Part shown: positions 55,792-64,000 of the stretch, in pieces
Layout of the letters: each line of letters starts with the position of its first letter
Position numbering within the stretch: position 1 is the stretch's first letter
Assembly: GCF_018413645.1 (NCBI RefSeq)
Contig: NZ_JAHCDA010000004.1
Location: forward strand, 124,001-188,000
Length of the DNA stretch: 64,000 nucleotides
Direction: 5' to 3'
From: Roseococcus pinisoli
Lineage (GTDB): Bacteria > Pseudomonadota > Alphaproteobacteria > Acetobacterales > Acetobacteraceae
Translations under genes and position numbers: made by a program
The notes under the pieces: generated by a model
Databases searched by the model: none
Told to the model about the DNA's origin: nothing
The model's input: the letters and a program-made list of their open reading frames with translations, nothing else

Positions 55792-57588
55792 TTACTCGGG
55801 GCAGGCGCGCCGCCGGGCGCCCTCCCCGTCTTCCTCGATGCAGCGGTGCCGGCGATAGACGCGCCCGTCATACCGCCAGGTGGTGACGAGCCGCGCTTCG
55901 CCCTCGCCGCGCGCGCGGATGGTGACCTCTCGCGCCTGGGTCCGGATGGGTGGTTCCAACCGCAGGCTCTCCCCGACATCCTCCAGGACCAGGCGGTAGC
56001 CGCGACCCTCGCGCGCCGCGATGGTGAAGCCGCAATTCGCCGGGCCGCACTCGCCCCGGATGATCCAGGCACCGAGGCCGGGTGCCAGGCTGACGAGCTC
56101 CGGCGCGTCCGGGACGCGGGCGGGCGCCTCCTCCCAGGGCAGGCTCGGTCCCGGCACCTGCGCTAGGGCCGCCAGGCGGCGATGGCGCCAGAAGGCCAGC
56201 CGCTCCGGCATCAGCCGCGGGCTCGCGGCGCCGCGCCCGGCGAGCTCCTCGGCGATGTCGGCACGGTCGAGGCCGATGGCGACGGCGATGGGCGCATCCC
56301 CGGCGACGGGCGCGTCGGGCGGGGCCATTTCCAGAATCGCGGCCAGCATGTCGCGGTCGCCTTCGCGGGCCGCTTCTAGCCCGCCGAGGCAGCCCATGAA
56401 GCGGGCCAGCATGTCGCCCGCCGCCTCGCGGTCAGCGACGGCAACGACGGTCCGCGCGAGCTGCGGCTCGGCCGTACAGGCCAGGGCGCCGAGGAAGCTG
56501 GAGAGATCGGCGGGGCGGAGGCCGGCCTCGAGCATCGAGGTCACGACCGGGAGCTCGTGCCGCGCGACCAGCTGCGGCCAGAGGCGCTGGCTCGGCTCCT
56601 CCGCCATCACGGCGGCGAAGGCATTGGCCGGGCAGCGGCGCAGGAGGGTTTCGGTCGTGCCGCGCAGCAGCTCCGCCTGTCCGGGCGCCTCGGCCTCGTC
56701 GGGAAGGGCCAGCCAGCCGCGGATCGCCGGGCCGGGCAGCGCCGCGCAAAGCGCCGGCTCCTGCGCCGCCTCGAGCAACGCACCCCACCGGCCGCGCAGC
56801 GACTCGGCGCGCGGCGCCCGCTCCACGAGGACTTCCTCGCCGAGCTGCGCCAGCACGGGCCGGCGCCGCCTTTCACCATCCTGCGGATCGAGGGCGGGAG
56901 CGCCGAGATCGAGCGCCGCCAGCCGTCCAAAGGCGCCCTCTCCTTCCTCGCCGGGCGGCACGAGGCGGAGCAGCGCCGCGAGCGCGTCGGGGTAGGGCCG
57001 AAGCCCGGCCGCCAGCATCGCTTCGACCAGCGTGGGCGGCGGCCGCCGCGCCGGGTGCGTGAGCATGGTGAAGGGCAGCGAGCAGGCCGGCGATGCCGCC
57101 TGTTCCGTGGGAATCATCGGCAGCACTGCGGCGGCCGCCGCGAAATTCGCGCCCTCGCGGCCGAAGATGAGCTGGCCCAGCAGGGTGCAGCGGCGCTCGG
57201 GCACGGTGAGGCTCGCGACGCGGAGGAACAGCGCCTCCTCCCCGGCAATCGAGGCCAGGCGCGACACCAGCGATCCGCCCGAGCCGCCCACCGCGCCCGC
57301 GATCGGCATCTCGGGACCGAAACCCGCATGATGGGCCGCCTCGGCGAAAGCCAGGACCGTGCCGCGCGTGGCCTCGTCGGGCGTAGCGGCCAGCGCCTCC
57401 GTCAGCGCGAAGGCGGCCGGATGGGAGGCGGGGCGGTCGGGACGCGCACCCGCGGCCAGCGCAGCCGCGGCGCCCCAGGGATCGCGCGCGGCGATCGCGG
57501 CCAGCAACGCGGCTTCCGGATCCTCCTGGGCGGGCGCCGGAAGTGCCGTCAGCAGCGTCAAAAGAAAGAACATCAATCGGGCGATCAT
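55792..57588 (-). CDS. Large secreted protein of unknown function
   Basis: 598 residues from ATG 57588. A signal peptide (MIARLMFFLLTLLTALPAPAQ) is followed by a long, Ala/Leu-rich, largely helical region with repeated AALAAGARPDRP, AMLAAGLRPYPDALAALL and MLEAGLRPADLSSFLGAL segments; the spacing suggests ankyrin-like helix pairs but the ankyrin consensus is weak. The last 100 residues look beta-rich (GYRLVLEDVGESLRLEPPIR, REVTIRARGEGEARLV) and contain four Cys (GECGPANCGF, HRCIEE, RRRACPE). No family recognised. Convergent with the Bug gene (6-nt gap), divergent from the OmpA-like gene. Confidence 0.7.
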   Translation of the reverse strand: MIARLMFFLLTLLTALPAPAQEDPEAALLAAIAARDPWGAAAALAAGARPDRPASHPAAFALTEALAATPDEATRGTVLAFAEAAHHAGFGPEMPIAGAVGGSGGSLVSRLASIAGEEALFLRVASLTVPERRCTLLGQLIFGREGANFAAAAAVLPMIPTEQAASPACSLPFTMLTHPARRPPPTLVEAMLAAGLRPYPDALAALLRLVPPGEEGEGAFGRLAALDLGAPALDPQDGERRRRPVLAQLGEEVLVERAPRAESLRGRWGALLEAAQEPALCAALPGPAIRGWLALPDEAEAPGQAELLRGTTETLLRRCPANAFAAVMAEEPSQRLWPQLVARHELPVVTSMLEAGLRPADLSSFLGALACTAEPQLARTVVAVADREAAGDMLARFMGCLGGLEAAREGDRDMLAAILEMAPPDAPVAGDAPIAVAIGLDRADIAEELAGRGAASPRLMPERLAFWRHRRLAALAQVPGPSLPWEEAPARVPDAPELVSLAPGLGAWIIRGECGPANCGFTIAAREGRGYRLVLEDVGESLRLEPPIRTQAREVTIRARGEGEARLVTTWRYDGRVYRRHRCIEEDGEGARRRACPE

Positions 57589-57689
57589 CAAAATCCTCCG
57601 CGCCGCATCTTTCTGCCACGAACCGCCGTGACACAAACCCTGCCAAGCGCCACAACGGCGACCACGGCCCAATCCAAGGAGAGTCGCAC

Positions 57690-58208
57690 GTGACCGCCCC
57701 CCTCACCCGCTTCGCGCTGATCGCGCCCCTGCTCGCGATGGCCGCCTGCGCCCAGATTCCGGCCGCCGAGCCGGTCACGGCCGCCCCCACGCCGCCGCCG
57801 GCCGCCGCCGCCGTCCCCCCGGCCGAGCCCGCCGCGACGCGCAGCGTCGAGGGCATGCGCGCCCTGCCGATCTTCTTCGAGCCCTGGTCCGCCTCGCTGG
57901 GCGAAGCCGCCGAGACCGCGCTGCGCGAGGCGTCGGATCTCGCCCGTGCGCATCCTGAGGTCCGCATCCTGGTGGTGGGCTACGCCGACCCTCGCGGTTC
58001 GCGCGAGGCCAATGTGATCCTGTCGCGCCTGCGCGCCCGCGTGGTCAGCGACTTCCTGGTCGAGAACGGCGTCGCGCAGAACCGCCTCCGCATCCAGTAC
58101 ACCGGGCCGGTCGCCGGCATGGAGGGCATCCAGAGCCGCCGCGTCGAGGTTCGCGTGGACCGCGGCCAGCAGCAGCCGCGGCAGCGGACGCGCCCCGCGG
58201 CCCGCTGA
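57690..58208 (+). CDS. OmpA-like lipoprotein
   Basis: 172 residues from GTG 57690, preceded by AGGAG. Signal peptide with lipobox-like LLAMAAC; Cys18 would be lipidated. A Pro/Ala-rich linker is followed by an OmpA/Pal-type peptidoglycan-binding domain: PIFFEPWSASLGEAAETAL, VLVVGYADPRGSREANVILS-like and SRLRARVVSDFLVENGV. It probably links outer membrane and cell wall. A related but shorter protein follows. Confidence 0.83.
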   Translation: MTAPLTRFALIAPLLAMAACAQIPAAEPVTAAPTPPPAAAAVPPAEPAATRSVEGMRALPIFFEPWSASLGEAAETALREASDLARAHPEVRILVVGYADPRGSREANVILSRLRARVVSDFLVENGVAQNRLRIQYTGPVAGMEGIQSRRVEVRVDRGQQQPRQRTRPAAR

Positions 58209-58339
58209 ACCACGCTTTCGAGGCCTTGAGACTCGTCGTGATCCGTCCTGCGGATCGCGACGATATCCTCCTCCCCTCGCGGTAACCTTGTGCCACTTCG
58301 GGTGTTGGGGCTTTGCTAACCCACCCGAAGGAAACCTCC

Positions 58340-58795
58340 ATGGTTCTCAAGCCCTTCCTTGGCGCTCTCGCTGCGATTGCGCTTCTCAGCGCTTGTTCGA
58401 GCCCGCCGCCGCCGCGTCCCGTGGCCCAGGCCCCCGCGGTTCCCGTCACCCCGCCGCCTGCCGCGCCCACGGGCGATGGCCGCGTCGCCGCCATCCGCTT
58501 CGATGCCAATTCCAACGTCCTGACGCCGATGGCGCGCGCCGAGCTCGGCCCCGTCCTCGACCGGCTGATGGCCAACCCCAACACCCCCGTCCGCATCACC
58601 AGCTATTCCACGCGCGAGGCCATGCCGCTGTCGCGGGAGCGCACGCAGGCCATCCGCGCCGCCCTCACCGATCGCGGCGTCAGCAGCAGCCGCATCCGCG
58701 TGCTGAACGCGCGCCCCATGGCGAATTCGGATCCGGATGTGGTGCAGGTCGAAGTGCGCGGCCCGGCCTCGCGGGCGCAGACCCCGCGCGCCTGA
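58340..58795 (+). CDS. OmpA-like lipoprotein, short
   Basis: 151 residues. Signal peptide with lipobox LLSAC (Cys19). Pro/Ala linker, then a degenerate OmpA-like region: RVAAIRFDANSNVLTPMARAEL, RITSYSTREAMPLSRERTQAIR and VSSSRIRVLNARPM. Structurally like the upstream gene (same linker and domain order), 131 nt apart, so possibly an old duplicate or co-regulated pair. AAGGAAACCTCC gives the ribosome site. A strong terminator follows. Confidence 0.78.
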   Translation: MVLKPFLGALAAIALLSACSSPPPPRPVAQAPAVPVTPPPAAPTGDGRVAAIRFDANSNVLTPMARAELGPVLDRLMANPNTPVRITSYSTREAMPLSRERTQAIRAALTDRGVSSSRIRVLNARPMANSDPDVVQVEVRGPASRAQTPRA

Positions 58796-58820
58796 TCGCG
58801 CCCCAGACGCCCACAGCGAA

Positions 58821-58860
58821 GGCCGCCGGAGCTCCCCTCCGGCGGTCTTTGTCGTTTCAG
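58821..58860 (+). terminator. Intrinsic terminator after the OmpA-like pair
   Basis: GGCCGCCGGAG (58821-58831) and CTCCGGCGGTC (58837-58847) form an 11-bp stem (one G-U pair) with a 5-nt loop, followed by TTTGTCGTTT. It ends the lipoprotein transcript just before the convergent metallopeptidase gene. Confidence 0.8.
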
Positions 58861-59927
58861 GCTTTCCGCAGCCTGCCATGAGTGAGCGACTGGACGAAGC
58901 CGAGCTTCGCCACGACCGCGGGCGAGAGCACGAAAGGGTAGAGGTCGGGGACGCCCATGCTGCGGTTGAGGCTGTTCACCGCAACCGTCAGCGGCACCCA
59001 GGCCTCCATCACCGCGGCGATGTCCGTGCTGCGATAGGGATCGAAATCCACCTCGGTCGAAAGGTCGCCACTGCGGTCCACGCGCGGCGAGACCTCGAGG
59101 CCGAGGGCACGCGCCATCTCCAGCGTGTCGACGATGTGCAGGTAGTGGGCCCAGGTCTCGGCGAAGTCCTCCCAGGGGTGGGCGGTCGCGTAGGTGCTGA
59201 CGAAATGTTCCTGCCAATCGGCCGGCGGCCCCTGCTCGTAGTGCCGCTGCAGGGCCTGGCCGTAATCCTCGCGATCGTCACCGAAGACCGCGCGGCAGGC
59301 CTCCAGCTGCCCGCCATCGCGGACCAGCCGGTCCCAGAAATAATGGCCGGATTCGTGCCGGAAATGGCCGAGCAAGGTGCGGTACGGCTCGCCCAGCGCG
59401 CTGCGCCGCGCGGTCCGCTCGGCATCGTCCGCCTCCACCAGCGCGAGGGTGATGAGGCCGTTGTCGTGGCCGGTCATCACCTTCTGGATGTCCTGCGGCT
59501 GGTCGGCCAGGAAGTCGAAGGCCAAACCGCTTTCCGGATCGTCCTCCCGGTTCGCCAAGGGCAGGCCGAGACGCAGGAAGCTGTAGACCGCCCGGCGCTT
59601 CGCGACCTCGATCTCCCGCCAGCGCTGCCGGTTCAGCGGATCCGAAAGGTCGGGGATGGTGCGGTTGTGCCGGCAGGCGAGGCAGAAGCGCTCGGCGGAT
59701 TCAACTAGCACCAGCCAGTTGCAGGCCTCCTCGGCGGCATTGTCGCAGAAGCGGAAGCTGCGGTCCGTCGCTGCCTTGGCGACGTAGTCGCCCGCCTCGG
59801 GGGCCGGCTCCAGCGCGGAGAGGATATTGACCTCGGGCAGGTAGCCCAGGGGCGCGCCGCATTTGACGCAGGAGGTGTTCTCGAAATGCAGCACCTGGCT
59901 GCAGTTCTGGCATCGGAAGAGACGCAT
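58857..59927 (-). CDS. Zinc-ribbon putative metallopeptidase
   Basis: 356 residues. The N-terminus has a rubredoxin-like zinc ribbon (CQNCSQVLHFENTSCVKCG), a second Cys pair is at RFCLACRHNR, and HFRHESGHYFWDRLV provides an HExxH-type zinc site (HESGH) with a following acid. This is the layout of the putative zinc-binding metallopeptidase family, function unknown. ATG 59927 places the ribbon at the start; an upstream ATG at 59972 is possible. Last 4 nt overlap the terminator region. Confidence 0.85.
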   Translation of the reverse strand: MRLFRCQNCSQVLHFENTSCVKCGAPLGYLPEVNILSALEPAPEAGDYVAKAATDRSFRFCDNAAEEACNWLVLVESAERFCLACRHNRTIPDLSDPLNRQRWREIEVAKRRAVYSFLRLGLPLANREDDPESGLAFDFLADQPQDIQKVMTGHDNGLITLALVEADDAERTARRSALGEPYRTLLGHFRHESGHYFWDRLVRDGGQLEACRAVFGDDREDYGQALQRHYEQGPPADWQEHFVSTYATAHPWEDFAETWAHYLHIVDTLEMARALGLEVSPRVDRSGDLSTEVDFDPYRSTDIAAVMEAWVPLTVAVNSLNRSMGVPDLYPFVLSPAVVAKLGFVQSLTHGRLRKA

Positions 59928-60025
59928 GTCGCGATCCTTGCCCCGCGGGAGGTGGGCGGGGTCCGGCGACACAATGCGGTATCCGCCGCGGGAGTTTCAC
60001 CCCCCGCGACGGAATCCGGCAGACC

Positions 60026-61063
<1,038 letters not shown>

Positions 61064-61100
61064 CTATGAAGCTAGGGTTACGTGGATTCGGTCGGGCAGC

Positions 61101-61616
61101 CTAGGCGGCGATGTGAGAAGTGCCGCGCGCGATGGCGACGGCGCCCGTCCGGCTGATCTCGGCGAGGCCCAGCGGACGCATGAGCGTGCAGAAGGCATCG
61201 ATCTTCTCGCCCGCGCCGGTCATCTCGAAGACGAAGCTCTCCGTCGTCGCGTCGACCACCCGCGCGCGGAAGGCATCGGCCAGGCGCAGCGCCTCGACGC
61301 GATGGTCGCCCTTGCCGATCACCTTGATCAGCGCGAGCTCGCGGACGAGGTGCGGCCCTTCCTGCGACAGGTCGGACACCCGGTGCACGGGCACCAGGCG
61401 GTCGAGCTGCGCCTTGATCTGCTCGATCACCATGTCCGTGCCGGTGGTGACGACGGTGATGCGCGACAGGCGCTTCTCCTCGTCCACCGCCGCGACGGTC
61501 AGGCTTTCGATGTTGTAGCCGCGGCCCGAGAAGAGCCCCACCACGCGGGCCAGGATGCCGGCCTCGTTCTCCACCAGCACGGCGATGGTCGCCGTGCGCG
61601 TCATGTTGTCCGACAT
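61101..61616 (-). CDS. ilvH: Acetolactate synthase small (regulatory) subunit
   Basis: 171 residues with an N-terminal ACT domain (IAVLVENEAGILARVVGLFSGRGYNIESL) and the C-terminal regulatory domain (ELALIKVIGK, VFEMTGAGEKIDAF). It binds valine and activates the large subunit. Begins 4 nt after the ilvB stop, so the subunits are co-translated. Confidence 0.96.
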   Translation of the reverse strand: MSDNMTRTATIAVLVENEAGILARVVGLFSGRGYNIESLTVAAVDEEKRLSRITVVTTGTDMVIEQIKAQLDRLVPVHRVSDLSQEGPHLVRELALIKVIGKGDHRVEALRLADAFRARVVDATTESFVFEMTGAGEKIDAFCTLMRPLGLAEISRTGAVAIARGTSHIAA

Positions 61617-61620
61617 CGGC

Positions 61621-63417
61621 TTATACCAGGACCTTACCTTCGTCGGTGACGGATCGGGCGTTCTGCTCCTGATCCGGCCCCATGATCATTTCGTTGTGAG
61701 CGGCGCCCGAGGGGATCATCGGGAAGCAGTTCTCGTCCTTGGCGACGCAGATATCGGCGATCACCGGGCCGGGATGGGCCAGCATCTCCTTGATCACGTC
61801 GTCGAGCTGGTCGGCGCTCGTCGCGCGGAGGCCCTTGGCGTGGAAGGCATCGGCGAGCTTCACGAAATCGGGCAGCGCCTCGGAATAGCTCTCGGAGTAG
61901 CGGCTGCCGTGCAGCAGCTCCTGCCACTGGCGCACCATCCCCATGTACTCGTTGTTGAGGATGAAGACCTTCACCGGCAGGCGGTACTGCGCGAGCGTGC
62001 CCATCTCCTGGATGTTCATCAGGATGGAGGCCTCGCCGGCGATGTCGATGCACAGCGCGTCCGGATGGGCAATCTGCACGCCCATCGCCGCCGGCAGGCC
62101 GTAGCCCATGGTGCCCAGGCCGCCCGAGGTCATCCAGCGGTTCGGCTTCTCGAAGCCGAAATACTGCGCGGCCCACATCTGGTGCTGGCCCACCTCGGTG
62201 GAGATGAAGGTGTCGCGCCCGGTCTCGCGCGTCAGCTCGTACAAGCGCCGCACCGCGTGCTGCGGCTTGATGATGGAGCCTTCCTGGACGTAGGCGAGGC
62301 ACTTCTTCTCACGCCACTCGTCGATCAGCTTCCACCAGGCCAGCTGCTCCGTCTTGGCGACGGGCGTCGGGTCCTGCTTCCAGCACTCGATCAGCGCAGC
62401 GAGCACCTGGCGCGCATCACCGATGATGGGCACCTGCACCTCGACGTTCTTGTTGATCGAGGAGGGGTCGATGTCGGCGTGGATCTTCTTCGAGTTCGGG
62501 CTGAAGGCGTCGAGCCGGCCCGTGATGCGGTCGTCGAAGCGCGCGCCGACGTTCAGCATCACGTCGCAACCATGCATTGCGAGGTTCGCCTCGTAGGTCC
62601 CGTGCATGCCCAGCATGCCCAGGAACTGCGGGTCGCTCGCCGGGAAGGCGCCGAGGCCCATCAGCGTGTTGGTGCAGGGCATGCCCGTGAGGTGCACGAA
62701 CTCCGCCAGCAGGCGCGAGGCCTCGGGGCCGGCATTGATCACGCCACCGCCGGTGTAGATCACCGGCCGCTCGCTGCGCTTCAGCAGGCGCACGGCCTCC
62801 TGGATGCGCGCGGGGTCGGGCGCCGTCACGGGGCGGTAGCTGCGGTGCTCGGTGGTCGGCGCCGCCACATAGGGCGCCGGCTTGATCAGGATGTCCTTCG
62901 GCAGGTCGATCACGACCGGCCCGGGGCGGCCGCTGCGCGCCACGTAGAAGGCCTCGTGCACCGTCTTCGCGAGGTCGTCGCTGCGCTTCACCAGGTAGTT
63001 GTGCTTGGTGGCGGGGCGCGTGATGCCGGTGGTGTCGGCTTCCTGGAAGGCATCGTTGCCAATGAGGTGCGTGGGCACCTGGCCGGTCAGGCAGACAACG
63101 GGAATGCTGTCCATCAGCGCGTCCACGAGGCCGGTCACGGCATTGGTGGCGCCGGGGCCCGAGGTCACGAGCACCACGCCGACCTTGCCGGTCGAACGGG
63201 CATAGCCCTCGGCGGCATGCACCGCCGCCTGCTCGTGACGCACGAGGATGTGGCGGATGGCATTCTGCTGAAAGAGCGCGTCGTAGATCGGAAGGACGGC
63301 GCCTCCGGGATAGCCGAAGATGACCTCGACGCCCTGGTCCTTCAGCGCGCGGAGGACGACTTCAGCGCCCGGGCGCTGGTCCGTCGTTGCGGTGGAGGAC
63401 GTGATGGCGGCGGACAT
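61621..63417 (-). CDS. ilvB: Acetolactate synthase large (catalytic) subunit
   Basis: 598 residues, TPP enzyme forming acetolactate or acetohydroxybutyrate. GYPGGAVLPIYDAL near the start, catalytic Glu in RHEQAAVHAAEGYAR, and the TPP motif DIAGEASILMNIQEM…ILNNEYMGMVRQWQ. The TPP motif has Gly-Glu where E. coli has Gly-Asp, a form I know from other alphaproteobacteria. A GGAAAG site precedes the ATG; a possible promoter overlaps the end of miaA. First gene of ilvBHC. Confidence 0.96.
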   Translation of the reverse strand: MSAAITSSTATTDQRPGAEVVLRALKDQGVEVIFGYPGGAVLPIYDALFQQNAIRHILVRHEQAAVHAAEGYARSTGKVGVVLVTSGPGATNAVTGLVDALMDSIPVVCLTGQVPTHLIGNDAFQEADTTGITRPATKHNYLVKRSDDLAKTVHEAFYVARSGRPGPVVIDLPKDILIKPAPYVAAPTTEHRSYRPVTAPDPARIQEAVRLLKRSERPVIYTGGGVINAGPEASRLLAEFVHLTGMPCTNTLMGLGAFPASDPQFLGMLGMHGTYEANLAMHGCDVMLNVGARFDDRITGRLDAFSPNSKKIHADIDPSSINKNVEVQVPIIGDARQVLAALIECWKQDPTPVAKTEQLAWWKLIDEWREKKCLAYVQEGSIIKPQHAVRRLYELTRETGRDTFISTEVGQHQMWAAQYFGFEKPNRWMTSGGLGTMGYGLPAAMGVQIAHPDALCIDIAGEASILMNIQEMGTLAQYRLPVKVFILNNEYMGMVRQWQELLHGSRYSESYSEALPDFVKLADAFHAKGLRATSADQLDDVIKEMLAHPGPVIADICVAKDENCFPMIPSGAAHNEMIMGPDQEQNARSVTDEGKVLV

Positions 63418-63450
63418 GGCGGTACGGTCTTTCCGGTTGATGACGCTGGA

Positions 63451-63479
63451 GGCTTACGAGCCATGTTGCGGCGCGTCAA
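63451..63479 (-). promoter_or_regulatory. Possible ilvB promoter overlapping the miaA stop
   Basis: TTGACG (63479-63474) and TAAGCC (63456-63451) are 17 nt apart on the minus strand. The TAA in the -10 is the miaA stop codon. The predicted start is about 25 nt before ilvB. The -10 is poor. Confidence 0.3.
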
Positions 63480-64000
63480 CCGCTTCGTGAAGAAACGCGA
63501 AGAGCTCAGGGTTATTTCTTTCCGAAAATTGCTCAAGTCCCGCAATCCGCGCATCTATCCTATGCGCGCTCCGCGGTTCGACCAGGGCCTGGTGGCGGAA
63601 CCAGGTGGCCTGCCGCTTGGTGTAAGCCGCTGTATTCGCGATCGCGCGGCGGCTGGCCTCGGCTTCCGGGATCTCTCCCCGGAGCATCGCGGCGAGCTCC
63701 GGGACCCCGTGCGCGCGCATGGCAGGCAGCGCGGGATCGAGACCCTGGCGCAACAGCTCGGCGACCTCCTCCACCGCGCCGCCCGTCATCATGGCGGCCC
63801 AGCGCTCCTCGATCGCGCGGCGCAGCGCCTCGCGCGGCGGGTCGATCAGGATCGCGCGGAAGCGATAGGGCGCGGGCGGCAGGGCGGGCGCCTCGCGCTG
63901 CCAGGAGACGAGGCTGCGGCCCGTGCTGCGCCAGACCTCGTAGGCCCGTGCGATGCGCTGGCTGTCGGAGGGGCGGAGCCCCGCATCCTCCGCGTGCAGC
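63454..64000 (-). CDS. miaA: tRNA dimethylallyltransferase MiaA (C-terminal part, runs off right edge)
   Basis: About 181 C-terminal codons are in the window. LRPSDSQRIARAYEVWRSTG-like sequence and SLVSWQ near the edge are the MiaA substrate-binding region, followed by ELAAMLRGEIPEAEASRRAI and YTKRQATWFRH, both standard for MiaA. It adds dimethylallyl to A37 of UNN-reading tRNAs. The N-terminal P-loop lies beyond the edge. tRNA-Sec carries the same A37 context in other bacteria, so it may be one of its substrates. Confidence 0.93.
   Translation of the reverse strand, partial: LHAEDAGLRPSDSQRIARAYEVWRSTGRSLVSWQREAPALPPAPYRFRAILIDPPREALRRAIEERWAAMMTGGAVEEVAELLRQGLDPALPAMRAHGVPELAAMLRGEIPEAEASRRAIANTAAYTKRQATWFRHQALVEPRSAHRIDARIAGLEQFSERNNPELFAFLHEAVDAPQHGS

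Overview
The window is about 70% G+C, densely coded, and reads as chromosomal DNA of an alphaproteobacterium. The best fit is an acetic-acid-bacteria relative of the Roseomonas type. The grounds are the gene content (Bug/TctC binding proteins, HisZ, MreBCD-RodA, AGEAS-type acetolactate synthase) and the protein styles; the placement is inference. I see no insertion sequence, prophage or CRISPR array.

Left part (1-18.6 kb): a sensor-kinase fragment, then a complete selenocysteine system built around one selenoprotein. On the minus strand runs fdnG/fdoG (in-frame UGA at 17123-17125), fdhH-type iron-sulfur subunit, cytochrome b subunit, fdhE, selA, a Sel1-repeat gene, selB, and a small unknown gene. 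Most junctions overlap by 4-14 nt. The tRNA-Sec gene (7837-7932) lies wholly inside the 3' end of the selB reading frame. selD is on the other strand at 1452-2498. A large repeat-bearing autotransporter (2948-7237) separates selD from the rest.

Middle part (18.6-46.8 kb): mixed metabolism. There is a DMT exporter, a VOC protein, Bug binding proteins, hisZ-purA, a dienelactone hydrolase, a tandemly duplicated DUF1800-DUF1501 gene pair, a 5-hydroxyisourate hydrolase relative, an M20 carbamoylase/allantoate-type amidohydrolase, serA, an otnK-otnC pair for four-carbon acid sugars, a Lys/Ala-rich histone H1-like protein, prpD-prpC, and a hydantoinase with D-carbamoylase facing an amidase and an ABC binding protein. 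Much of this looks like scavenging of nitrogen from cyclic amides and ureides plus propionate and sugar-acid use.

Right part (46.8-64 kb): housekeeping. The cell-shape operon mreB-mreC-mreD-mrdA-rodA, leuA with a leucine-rich leader peptide, a second Bug protein, a large secreted protein of unknown function, two OmpA-like lipoproteins, a zinc-ribbon metallopeptidase, the ilvB-ilvH-ilvC run, and the 3' part of miaA. leuA and ilvBHC together give the branched-chain amino-acid pathway.

Most notable: the nesting of tRNA-Sec in selB with translational coupling to a downstream unknown gene, the Sel1-repeat gene locked between selA and selB, the leuA leader, the duplicated DUF1800-DUF1501 unit with a patch of perfect DNA identity, and the exact 147-bp repeats of the autotransporter.
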